Both the position numbers and the translations under genes were made by a program. Below the pieces are notes generated by a model. The model was not told the origin of the DNA and ran no database searches. It was given only the letters and a program-made list of their open reading frames with translations. 7,088 nt of DNA from contig JAISQH010000301.1 of assembly GCA_031274385.1 (NCBI GenBank), positions 1 to 7,088 on the forward strand, given 5' to 3'. Shown piece by piece: positions 1-6,222 of the stretch (the first letter of the stretch is position 1; each line of letters opens with the position of its first letter). Source of the stretch: Planctomycetaceae bacterium (GTDB lineage: Bacteria; Planctomycetota; Planctomycetia; Pirellulales; Thermoguttaceae).

Positions 1-130
1 TAACAATACTATAACGCCGTTCCAAAATACGCCTCCATGCAACAAAAATTGAAAATTCCTCAAAAAAACAATATAAATCATTATAACACAATATCTTAAA
101 AAAAGTAAGGACAGTAGAAATAACAAAAAT
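1..130. other. AT-rich non-coding stretch with nothing recognisable
   Basis: This stretch is strongly AT-rich and shows no gene, RNA or repeat that I can support. A minus-strand reading frame beginning with ATG at 81-79 stays open for 27 codons to the left edge. It could be the start of a leftward gene, but its sequence is not recognisable and chance is a sufficient explanation. Confidence 0.4.
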
Positions 131-160
131 TCTTTCGTGTATTTTTGTGTTTTTCGTGGT
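131..160 (+). repeat. Short TTCGTG-type periodic repeat
   Basis: TTCGTG at 134-139, TTTGTG at 144-149 and TTCGTG at 153-158 recur about every 9-10 bases in T-rich DNA. Short T-rich TTCGTG repeats of this kind are familiar as dispersed intergenic repeats in several bacterial phyla. The segment resembles the opening of the longer repeats at 281-341 and 1540-1611. No coding role is visible. Confidence 0.45.
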
Positions 161-193
161 TAAAAAAAATTTTTAGAAGTTGCCTGTAGTTTT

Positions 194-213
194 TTCGCCC
201 CGCAAGGGGCGAA
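194..213. repeat. Perfect 8-bp palindrome with GCAA loop
   Basis: TTCGCCCC (194-201) and GGGGCGAA (206-213) are perfect inverted repeats around the loop GCAA, which is a GNRA tetraloop when transcribed rightward. There is a T run before the stem and no T run after it on the plus strand. On the minus strand the stem is followed by A residues. It is therefore not a standard intrinsic terminator in either direction. A REP-like palindrome or part of a dispersed repeat is the simplest reading. Confidence 0.5.
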
Positions 214-280
214 TCTCTGAATTACCTGCAAAAATCATTCCCCCACAAAAAACGAAATAATCAGGGAAAATTTCAATCCG

Positions 281-341
281 ATCTTTGTGTCCTTCGTGCC
301 TTTGTTCGCCATGTAAATAATATTTATTTTGAATGTTGCAG
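281..341 (+). repeat. Dispersed repeat, copy A (upstream of the DnaJ-like gene)
   Basis: The segment opens with the TTTGTG/TTCGTGCC style of repeat, passes through an AT-rich middle, and ends in TATTTTGAATGTTGCAG. A second copy lies at 1540-1611 in the same orientation. The two share GTGCCTTTGT, CGCCAT and the 18-base tail with a single mismatch near its start. Each copy sits just before a promoter-like sequence in front of a plus-strand gene. Confidence 0.6.
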
Positions 342-356
342 ATTGGGTATCGGGAG

Positions 357-384
357 TTGAAGGAAACATACAAAATGATATACT
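357..384 (+). promoter_or_regulatory. Candidate sigma70-type promoter of the DnaJ-like gene
   Basis: TTGAAG (357-362) and TATACT (379-384) are separated by 16 bases. A TGA immediately before the -10 box gives an extended -10 element. Predicted transcription would start near 391 and leave a leader of about 33 bases before the ATG at 424. The -10 match is 5 of 6 and the -35 match 4 of 6. I see no convincing sigma32 heat-shock promoter. The call is by eye only. Confidence 0.4.
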
Positions 385-395
385 TTTTGAGGTTC

Positions 396-419
396 ATGGG
401 AAATTTTTCAAACGATTGA
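396..419 (+). other. Possible 7-codon leader ORF before the DnaJ-like gene
   Basis: ATG at 396 opens a 7-codon frame (MGNFSND) ending in TGA at 417-419, four bases before the next start at 424. GAGG at 389-392 lies only 3 bases upstream of this ATG, which is shorter than ideal Shine-Dalgarno spacing. The larger gene has no Shine-Dalgarno of its own, so translational coupling is conceivable. An ORF this short easily arises by chance. Confidence 0.15.
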
Positions 420-423
420 CAAA

Positions 424-1419
424 ATGAGCAACGACTATTACAAAACACTGGAAGTTCCGAAAACCGCAACGCAGGATGAAATTCAGAAGGCTTATCGGAA
501 ATTGGCGAGGAAACACCATCCCGATATGAATCAGGACAATCCGAAGGGGGCTAAGGAAAAATTTCAAAAGGTTCAGGAAGCCTTTGATGTTCTTGGGAAT
601 CCTGAAAAGCGAAAGATTTACGATCAATATGGAGTTTCTCCTGATCAGATGGGTTCCGGCGGCGGTCAGGGACCGTTTCAATGGTCATTTGGCGGCGGAG
701 GGACCCGTAGCGACAATTTTAGTTTGGACGATCTTATGAAAATCTTCGGAGCCGGCAACACCTTTGGCGATCAAACGCGGGAAGATTTTTTTAATGCCGC
801 TCGGCGTTCGAAACGTAGATCGGCTCGTGACGAATCCGGTTATGGCGGTTCTACTCAGGGCGGGTTTGCTCCCAACGGTTCTGATGTTGAGCATTCTCTT
901 ACGATTCCTTTTGTCATGGCGGTTGAAGGCGGGAAGGTTGATATAAAAATCCGGCGTCCTTCCGGTCAGGACGAAACGGTGACGGTGACAATTCCGGCGG
1001 GCATTAGCAATGGCAAAAAGATTCGTCTTAGCGGTCTTGGCAATCCCGGTCAATACGGCGGTAAAGCCGGAAATCTTTTGATCAATGTTCAGGTGGCGGA
1101 GCATCCTTTTTTCAAACGCAAAAACCAACATCTTTATGTTAAAATTCCGATCACTCTCAAAGAAGCGGTTTTTGGTGCGAAGATTGACATTCCGACACCG
1201 AAGGGCAACGTAACGTTAACGGTTCCGGCTGGTTCCAGCAGCGGTACTAAGTTACGGGTTCGCGGCTGCGGTGTTGCCTGCAAGGAAGAACACGGTGATC
1301 TTTTCGCGGAACTTTCGGTTGTTTTGCCGCAACAGTGGACTTCGGCGGACAAAGAACTCCTCCAAAAAATCACTTCCGAACCGTCAGAACCAATTCGGAA
1401 TAAATTGCAATGGAATTAG
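424..1419 (+). CDS. Class B DnaJ/CbpA-type Hsp40 co-chaperone
   Basis: This is a J-domain protein of 331 residues that would deliver unfolded substrates to DnaK and stimulate its ATPase in the cytosol. The J domain is residues 1-71, with the diagnostic HPD motif at 32-34 in RKHHPD and the YDQYG helix end. Residues 75-150 are a Gly/Phe-rich linker with a basic patch (RRSKRRS). From about residue 154 come two beta-rich substrate-binding domains: SLTIPF...GGKVDI with IPAGISNGKKIRLSGLG, then HPFFKRK...IPITLKEAVFGAKIDIPTPKG with VPAGSSSGTKLRVRG. There is no CxxCxGxG zinc-finger region, so it is class B (CbpA-like, E. coli CbpA 306 residues) and not canonical DnaJ. The start at 424 puts the J domain at its usual N-terminal position, though no Shine-Dalgarno is visible. 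No dnaK or grpE is seen nearby, and it looks monocistronic. Confidence 0.93.
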   Translation: MSNDYYKTLEVPKTATQDEIQKAYRKLARKHHPDMNQDNPKGAKEKFQKVQEAFDVLGNPEKRKIYDQYGVSPDQMGSGGGQGPFQWSFGGGGTRSDNFSLDDLMKIFGAGNTFGDQTREDFFNAARRSKRRSARDESGYGGSTQGGFAPNGSDVEHSLTIPFVMAVEGGKVDIKIRRPSGQDETVTVTIPAGISNGKKIRLSGLGNPGQYGGKAGNLLINVQVAEHPFFKRKNQHLYVKIPITLKEAVFGAKIDIPTPKGNVTLTVPAGSSSGTKLRVRGCGVACKEEHGDLFAELSVVLPQQWTSADKELLQKITSEPSEPIRNKLQWN

Positions 1420-1470
1420 ATTCTTTGGTACTATTCATTTTGCACGTTGGAATTTTTGTTTCTTTTTTTT

Positions 1471-1534
1471 GAGATATGAAACAAACGAAAAAGACGAAAA
1501 CCGAATTTCGTCTGTTTTGTTCTTTTCATGTTTT
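1471..1534 (+). terminator. Probable intrinsic terminator after the DnaJ-like gene
   Basis: The core hairpin pairs AGACGAAA (1492-1499) with TTTCGTCT (1506-1513) around a 6-base loop. The pairing continues outward through 1484-1490 and 1515-1521 with one internal mismatch, and more loosely to 1471 and 1534. The 3' side is T-rich (1515-1518, 1523-1526, 1531-1536). It begins about 50 bases after the stop codon. The stem is AT-rich, so efficiency is uncertain. T-rich DNA at 1453-1470 on the other side could also allow leftward action. Confidence 0.45.
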
Positions 1535-1539
1535 TTCAA

Positions 1540-1611
1540 AAAATTCTTCGTGTTCTTGGTGCCTTTGTGCGCCATTATAATTATATAAAATATCTATTTT
1601 GAATGTTGCAG
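1540..1611 (+). repeat. Dispersed repeat, copy B (upstream of the hydrolase gene)
   Basis: This is the second copy of the 281-341 repeat in the same orientation. It starts with an AATTCTTCGTG segment, continues GGTGCCTTTGTGCGCCAT and ends in the tail TATTTTGAATGTTGCAG. The AT-rich middle is several bases longer than in copy A. The promoter-like site of the next gene begins 19 bases after its end. Confidence 0.6.
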
Positions 1612-1629
1612 TTTGACTGTAGGGGGGAC

Positions 1630-1658
1630 TTGTCAAAACTTTTCTGAAATGAAATACT
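1630..1658 (+). promoter_or_regulatory. Candidate promoter of the secreted hydrolase
   Basis: TTGTCA (1630-1635, 5 of 6) and AATACT (1653-1658, 4 of 6) are separated by 17 bases. TGA before the -10 box again makes an extended -10, as in the promoter-like site at 357-384. The predicted leader is about 48 bases. The layout relative to the upstream repeat closely parallels that in front of the DnaJ-like gene. By-eye call. Confidence 0.35.
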
Positions 1659-1713
1659 AGACGAACGTTACATTGACGTAATATAACATTTCCTTCAATC
1701 CCCTCAAAATTCC

Positions 1714-4700
1714 ATGAAACAGTCTATTTGTTTGACCACATTTGTTTGGACTTTCGTTTTGTGTGTTGCTCCGGCGTTTGCGGACGAACTTTTTCCGTTC
1801 GTGATTTCTTTTGACGCCCCGAAAAACGCAACAAATATTTCGCAACAACTTGACGCGCCTGCCGGAAAGAACGGTTTTGTTCGGGTTCGGGACGGACATT
1901 TCGTTACTGATAAAGGACGAATCCAGTTCTGGGGAACCAACACCTGTTTTGCGACAAACTTTCTCGATCACGCCGCTGCCGACCGAATGGCTGACCGGCT
2001 TGCCCGTTTCGGAATCAACTGCGTTCGGCTGCACCACATGGATTCCCATGACATCTGGGGCGGTTCCAACGCCAAAACAATGATGGAATTTGACAAAAAC
2101 CAACTCGATAAACTCGATTATTATGTTGCCGCACTGAAAAAACGAGGAATTTATGTCAACGTTAATCTTCACGTTTCACGGTCATTGGACGAACGTGACG
2201 GTTTTCCGAAAAACATCAACCGTCCGTCGCACGACAAGGGAATCGACAATTATTATCGTCCGTTTATTGATGCGAACAAAAAATATGCCCGCGATCTCTT
2301 AACGCACGTTAATCCCTACACCGGAAACGCCTACAAAGACGAACCGTCCGTCGCAATGATTGAAATCAATAACGAAAATTCTGTTGTTACGATGTGGGGC
2401 GGATGGGGCGGTCTCGATGTTATTCAAGACCCGTTCCTCAGCGATCTGCGAAAACTTTGGAACGATTGGCTCAAGACAAAATACAAGAACGACAACGGAC
2501 TTCGCAAAGCGTGGAATTGCCGATCTGTTCCGCTTGGCAATGAACTGCTCAAAAACAGCGATTTTGCGAACGGTTATGTGCCGGACTGGAAAGGTTGGAA
2601 TTGGGAAACTGACGAAGAAGCCGATGCCTCCGTCTCCAACAATAACAACATCTTGCGGCTTGATGTACGAAAAAAGGGCAAAGTCGATTGGCATCCGCAG
2701 TTGACCGCATCCGGTTTTGCCGTGACGAAAAATCAACTTTACACGTTGGCAATCAAGGTCAAAGCCAATCGAGCCGCAACACTCAATCTTGGTTTGCGGA
2801 TGAATCACGATCCTTGGGACGGACTTGGTTTCGATACCCGAATCAATCTCACTACGGATTGGCAAACATTCAAATTTGTTGTAACACCGCCGGTTGATGA
2901 CGGCAACGCCCGAATTTCGATTGGCGGTTTCGCGGCCGGAACAACGTACGAAATTGATTTCGTGTCACTCAAATCCGGCGGCGAAATCGGATTGCCCAAA
3001 GAACCGTTGTTCGGTGCCGAATTACTTGAACACGGCGATTTTGCGAAAGATTATGTTCCGAATGGAAAAGGCTGGACTTGGGAAGTTGATAATCAGGTTG
3101 AGGCTCCGGTTTCAAACACCGACGGCATTTTGCGGCTTGATGTACGAAAAAAGGGCAATGTCGATTGGCATCCGCAGTTGAACGGTGCTCCTTTCGGTGT
3201 TGAAAAGAAACAGAAATACACGCTGGTTTTCACGGCGAAAGCCAACAAAACCGCAACACTTAATCTCGGACTTCGGATGAATCACGAACCTTGGGAAGGT
3301 CTTGGTTTTGACACGCAAGAGGAATTGACAACAGAATGGCAAACATTCCGTTACACCATTTCGCCGGATCAGGACGATGCCAAAGCACGAATCACGTTTG
3401 GCGGTTTGCAAGAGGGAATTGTCTATGAAATTGATTCCGTATCGTTTAAGCCGGGTGAAACGGGACAGGAAAAAGAAGCGTCGCTTGCTGCCGGGTCGAT
3501 TCCTGTTGTCTGGAAAAAAGACGCCGGACAGTATCCGAAAGAAACGGTTGACGATTTCTGCGATTTTTTGTTCGATATTGAAGCGAAATATTGGGGCGAA
3601 ATGTATCGTTTTTTGAAAGATGAAATCAAGGTCAGGCAACCGGTTAGCGGTACGCAATTGGAATACGGTTCGACGCACGCCCAAGCCAAAATGGATTACT
3701 GTGACATTCACGCGTATTGGAATCATCCGCATTTTCCCGGTCGGGCTTGGGACGGTAACAATTGGTATTTGCGTAACATTGCGCTGGTCAATTATCTTGA
3801 CAAACAGATTTTGCCGAATCTTGCAACGAAGCGGGTGTACGGTAAGCCGTTCACGATGAGCGAATACAACCATCCGTATCCGAACCAATATGCTGCCGAA
3901 GGATTGCCGTTGCTGGCTGCGTTTGGGGCGTTTCAAGGTTGGGACGGGATTTTTCCGTTCGCTTATTGCCATTCAAACAATACCGAACCGAAAAAAGCAA
4001 CAAGTTTTTTCGATACTGCAGGTAACACCGTTCAAATGGCACACATGATCGCCTGTCATGCGTTATTCTGTGACGGTTACAATAAAGATGCCGATAACGA
4101 CAAAGAAATAATCGTTGCTCCGTTGACTGCCGAAAAGGAACGTGAAATTTTCAAACAAGATCGGCGACAATACCGGCTTGGTTTTTCCGGGCTTGGCTTG
4201 GATGTTCGAAATGCGTTGACAACACCAACCGCTGTTGATGTTTCCGGTAAAGTCAAAGAACTGCCGAAATTAGCGGAGATTCCGAAAGAACAAAAACAAT
4301 TTAGCTCTCCGATTTCCGGTCAAGGAAAAATGTTGATTCAGTACAATATGGAACAACAGGGAAAGGGATTTGTTTCTGTCATAAATACTCATGCCTCTCT
4401 TTTCACTGGTTTTGTTGCTGAAGGAAAAGAATATCCTTTCTCTAACGGAACTGTTAAATTTGGTAAAACGAATCTCGGTTGGGCAACGGTTTCCATAACG
4501 ACTCTTTCCGCTTCAAAAACCAGCGAAAAGTTTTTACTTGTTGCAACCGGCGAAATGACGAATACCGATATGAAACTTGAATCGCTCGGCGATGATAAAG
4601 TTACCGTTGGTAATCGTTGGGGCAAAGAACCGGTTTGCTGCGAAGGGATTCCTGCTGAGGTCACGTTCAAATCTCCGGGGCTAACATTCAGAACAGTAAA

Positions 4701-4830
4701 ATACTGGTCGTTGGACGAATCCGGTAACCGTAAACAAGAATTGACACCGAAAAAAATTGCCAACGGTTTTACGTTGGAATTGAAGCCGGAGTACAAAACA
4801 ATCTGGTACGAAATCGAAGCAACCCCGTAA
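1714..4830 (+). CDS. Secreted clan-A (GH5-like) glycoside hydrolase with two internal CBM4/9-like modules
   Basis: This 1038-residue exported enzyme probably cleaves a beta-linked polysaccharide; the substrate is not readable. A signal peptide covers residues 1-23, with likely cleavage after AFA (AFA|DELF). The (beta/alpha)8 strands can be followed: GRIQFWGTN (about 68-76), INCVRLHHMD (101-110), GIYVNVNLHV (145-154), AMIEINNEN with probable acid/base Glu221 after Asn220, PVSGTQ (643-648), MDYCDIHAYW (660-669), PFTMSEYNHP with probable nucleophile Glu717, and WDGIFPFAY (743-751). The gap between the two glutamates is about 496 residues because two CBM4/9-like beta-sandwich modules (277-435 and 436-about 588) sit after the fourth strand and helix. 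The C-terminal region (about 770-1038) is beta-rich and ends in IWYEIEATP. GH5 or an unassigned GH-A family fits best. The ATG at 1714 is chosen for the signal peptide; no Shine-Dalgarno is visible. No SusC/D-like or transporter gene is nearby. Confidence 0.85.
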   Translation: MKQSICLTTFVWTFVLCVAPAFADELFPFVISFDAPKNATNISQQLDAPAGKNGFVRVRDGHFVTDKGRIQFWGTNTCFATNFLDHAAADRMADRLARFGINCVRLHHMDSHDIWGGSNAKTMMEFDKNQLDKLDYYVAALKKRGIYVNVNLHVSRSLDERDGFPKNINRPSHDKGIDNYYRPFIDANKKYARDLLTHVNPYTGNAYKDEPSVAMIEINNENSVVTMWGGWGGLDVIQDPFLSDLRKLWNDWLKTKYKNDNGLRKAWNCRSVPLGNELLKNSDFANGYVPDWKGWNWETDEEADASVSNNNNILRLDVRKKGKVDWHPQLTASGFAVTKNQLYTLAIKVKANRAATLNLGLRMNHDPWDGLGFDTRINLTTDWQTFKFVVTPPVDDGNARISIGGFAAGTTYEIDFVSLKSGGEIGLPKEPLFGAELLEHGDFAKDYVPNGKGWTWEVDNQVEAPVSNTDGILRLDVRKKGNVDWHPQLNGAPFGVEKKQKYTLVFTAKANKTATLNLGLRMNHEPWEGLGFDTQEELTTEWQTFRYTISPDQDDAKARITFGGLQEGIVYEIDSVSFKPGETGQEKEASLAAGSIPVVWKKDAGQYPKETVDDFCDFLFDIEAKYWGEMYRFLKDEIKVRQPVSGTQLEYGSTHAQAKMDYCDIHAYWNHPHFPGRAWDGNNWYLRNIALVNYLDKQILPNLATKRVYGKPFTMSEYNHPYPNQYAAEGLPLLAAFGAFQGWDGIFPFAYCHSNNTEPKKATSFFDTAGNTVQMAHMIACHALFCDGYNKDADNDKEIIVAPLTAEKEREIFKQDRRQYRLGFSGLGLDVRNALTTPTAVDVSGKVKELPKLAEIPKEQKQFSSPISGQGKMLIQYNMEQQGKGFVSVINTHASLFTGFVAEGKEYPFSNGTVKFGKTNLGWATVSITTLSASKTSEKFLLVATGEMTNTDMKLESLGDDKVTVGNRWGKEPVCCEGIPAEVTFKSPGLTFRTVKYWSLDESGNRKQELTPKKIANGFTLELKPEYKTIWYEIEATP
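2542..3477 (+). repeat. Tandem duplication encoding two CBM-like modules
   Basis: Two in-frame copies with a period of 477 bases (159 codons) run from 2542 to 3018 and from 3019 to about 3477. The encoded proteins align without gaps over about 144 residues with roughly 60% identity by hand count. Shared blocks include ILRLDVRKKG, VDWHPQL, TLNLGLRMNH, GLGFDT and YEID. A 52-base block (2653-2704 against 3130-3181) differs at only one position. The pattern fits duplication of a carbohydrate-binding module. Confidence 0.9.
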
Positions 4831-4848
4831 TTGTTATCATCTTGTCTG

Positions 4849-4889
4849 AACAGGATTAAGAGGATTCAATGATTAAGATTAACAGGATT
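4849..4889 (+). repeat. AACAGGATT-type dispersed repeat
   Basis: Consecutive units are AACAGGATT (4849-4857), AAGAGGATT (4858-4866), CAATGATT (4867-4874), AAGATT (4875-4880) and AACAGGATT (4881-4889). Arrays of AACAGGATTA-like units are well known as dispersed intergenic repeats in many bacterial phyla. The array starts 18 bases after the hydrolase stop codon. It has no recognised function and no spacers, so it is not a CRISPR array. Confidence 0.6.
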
Positions 4890-4948
4890 GTTGATATACT
4901 CTTTTCACTTGAATATTTGGTTTTATTTTTCCCCTTATGGAATCATCA

Positions 4949-5087
4949 GGTAGGCAACCTCTCTCCGGGACATTTGGTAAATAGCGTCGGCGTACTCGCC
5001 GACTTGAACTATGTAACGCGATGTTTTCCGATAAACCAAAGTCGGCGAGTATGCCGACGCAACCTTTACGGAGAAAGGTTGCCTACC
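4949..5087. repeat. Nested inverted-repeat element (MITE- or REP-like)
   Basis: The outer arms at 4949-4967 and 5069-5087 (GGTAGGCAACC...CTCCG and its complement) match over 19 bases with one mismatch. The inner arms at 4984-5005 and 5039-5060 match over 22 bases with one difference that is a G-U pair in RNA. The loop between the inner arms is 33 bases. Each inner arm is itself a hairpin: GTCGGCG/CGCCGAC around TACT at 4986-5003, and GTCGGC/GCCGAC at 5041-5058. The element lies between convergent genes and contains no credible ORF. It could act as a transcript-end structure, but neither side has a T run typical of a terminator. Confidence 0.75.
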
Positions 5088-5212
5088 ATTCCTAAAATAA
5101 CGGAACGGTAAAAAAAGAAAACCGAGAACTAAAGTGCAGTAAGTATAATGTCTCTCCAATTCTTGTTGATTCAATCAGAGTTTGTAAAAGACGAGAAGGT
5201 TTGATATTTTGT
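5088..5212. other. AT-rich 3' flank of the flagellin gene, no clear signal
   Basis: This is the region downstream of the flagellin stop on the minus strand. I looked for a hairpin followed by T residues reading leftward and found none that is convincing. An A-run at 5110-5116 is flanked only by weak CGGT/ACCG pairing. Confidence 0.35.
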
Positions 5213-6088
5213 TCAGGAATTGAGAAGTGAAGCGGCGTATAGGCGGTTTTGGTTGATTAAGCCGAGTGATTGGATGCCGGATTGAAGCAGAATCCGGTCA
5301 CGCACACTATTTGAAACAGCAAGAGCGTAATCCGTATCGGAAATAATTGATTTTGCCGAAGTTAATTGAACAAGCGAATCTTGTAACGCATTAATATTGG
5401 AGTCCAGCGTGTATTTTTGTACCGAACCAATCTCACCACGCTGCATCGCAATTTGAGAAATCGCCGCACTCAAAATACTGTCCGCTAACATCGGATTAGT
5501 TGACAATGACGCCGCACCACCGCTTCGCAACTCCATGAGAAAATCAGAACCATTGCCAACACGACTCGTTTGAGTACCTTCAATCGGAACAGTGACCTGT
5601 TGTGAAGAAACCACTTCCGGTCCCAATTGGAACAACGCCCCGCCGTTTTCCGATGAAAGCGTGCCATTCAAAAGCGGTTTGCCAAGCCAATTCGTCATGG
5701 AGGAAAACCGGTCAATGGAATCCAAAATGGCATTCATCTGAATTTGGTTGGCTTCAATCATCTGCGGAGTCATCGCTCCGGTGTTCGCCGCCTCAACCGC
5801 CAAACCCTTCGCTTCAATCAGAAGATTGCTAATCTGACGCATTCCGCTTTCGGCAACATTCAGCATACTGTTTGCCAATTGCGTATTTTTCAATGCAGAC
5901 TGACTCGCGGTCATCTCAGAACGGAATAACTCTTGCGCAATAAGTCCTGCCGGATCATCCTGAGCCGAGTTAATCCGGCTTCCGGTGGAAAGCTGTGTCA
6001 ACGTCTTCGCCAGACTTGTCTGAGTTCGCTGCACCTGATGCGTTGCCGCCAGCGAAGAAGAAATCGAATGAACTGATAAACCAGACAT
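5213..6088 (-). CDS. fliC: Flagellin (short form, D0/D1 domains only)
   Basis: This 291-residue filament protein would be exported by the flagellar type III system and polymerise outside the cell. The N-terminal flagellin domain (1 to about 140) has the conserved LSTGSRINSAQDDPAGL at 33-49, then a long helix (SALKNTQLANSMLNVAESGM) and LAVEAAN. The C-terminal domain (about 205-291) has RGEIGSVQKYTLDSNINALQDSL, the typical SDTDYA motif, and a final amphipathic helix ending NQNRLYAASLL where many flagellins have NQxPQxVLSLL. The middle is short, so the variable D2/D3 domains are essentially absent. FlgL has the same outline and a similar length, but the RINSAQDDPAGL and DTDYA motifs favour flagellin. 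The start at 6088 places the conserved helix correctly; no Shine-Dalgarno is seen. No other flagellar gene is in view. Confidence 0.85.
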   Translation of the reverse strand: MSGLSVHSISSSLAATHQVQRTQTSLAKTLTQLSTGSRINSAQDDPAGLIAQELFRSEMTASQSALKNTQLANSMLNVAESGMRQISNLLIEAKGLAVEAANTGAMTPQMIEANQIQMNAILDSIDRFSSMTNWLGKPLLNGTLSSENGGALFQLGPEVVSSQQVTVPIEGTQTSRVGNGSDFLMELRSGGAASLSTNPMLADSILSAAISQIAMQRGEIGSVQKYTLDSNINALQDSLVQLTSAKSIISDTDYALAVSNSVRDRILLQSGIQSLGLINQNRLYAASLLNS

Positions 6089-6090
6089 TT

Positions 6091-6142
6091 TAGTTAATAG
6101 TGGAAAGTTGATAGTGGAGAGTGAATAGTGAATTAAGAGTTA
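6091..6142 (+). repeat. AT-rich TGGA/TTGATAGTGGA-type dispersed repeat
   Basis: Short units such as TTAATAGTGGAAA, GTTGATAGTGGAGA and GTGAATAGTGAA follow each other. They resemble the widespread intergenic repeat built on TTGATAATGGA. The array lies in the untranslated leader of the flagellin gene, in the opposite orientation to the related repeat at 6223-6264. Confidence 0.45.
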
Positions 6143-6150
6143 ATATACTA

Positions 6151-6179
6151 CAATCGGTAAGAAATGGAACAGGGCTTGA
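6151..6179 (-). promoter_or_regulatory. Weak sigma28-like promoter candidate for flagellin
   Basis: Reading leftward, TCAAGCCC (6179-6172) is followed after 13 bases by ACCGATTG (6158-6151). These resemble the -35 and CCGAT -10 parts of flagellar sigma28 (FliA) promoters. The spacer is about two bases longer than the usual 11, and the last -10 bases do not match, so this is tentative. It would give a leader of about 55 bases. Confidence 0.22.
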
Positions 6180-6222
6180 CGGTTATTCGCACTTTGTTTT
6201 AGTGAAGGATTAATATTCTGCT

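Noticed and set aside
1..81. 27-codon minus-strand frame open to the left edge, starting with ATG at 81
   Set aside because: The sequence is not recognisable and it is too short to distinguish from chance in AT-rich DNA.
173..469. 98-codon minus-strand ORF upstream of and overlapping the DnaJ-like gene
   Set aside because: It covers a palindrome, a dispersed repeat and the start of a certain gene in antisense. The translation shows no recognisable domain.
685..1131. 148-codon antisense ORF within the DnaJ-like gene
   Set aside because: It lies wholly opposite conserved J-protein domains and has no recognisable motif.
424..1419. Classical zinc-finger DnaJ
   Set aside because: No CxxCxGxG repeats occur between the Gly/Phe region and the C-terminal domains, so it is a class B protein.
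3112..3972. 286-codon antisense ORF within the hydrolase gene
   Set aside because: The sense strand encodes clear CBM and barrel motifs here. The antisense product is basic and low in recognisable structure, as expected from a codon-use shadow.
4849..4889. Tandem AACAGGATT units considered as a CRISPR array or as protein-binding iterons
   Set aside because: The units are 6-9 bases with no spacers and match a familiar dispersed intergenic repeat. There is no replication gene nearby.
4949..5087. Inverted repeat considered as a bidirectional intrinsic terminator or a tRNA-like gene
   Set aside because: Neither outer flank has a T run on its reading strand. The folding has no cloverleaf or conserved tRNA T-loop sequence.
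4869..5174. Opposing short ORFs (80 and 79 codons) across the inverted repeat
   Set aside because: Both are made of repeat sequence. The open frames follow from the palindromic arms, and neither has start signals or a recognisable domain.
5213..6088. FlgL hook-filament junction protein
   Set aside because: Length is compatible, but the RINSAQDDPAGL and SDTDYA motifs are those of flagellin.
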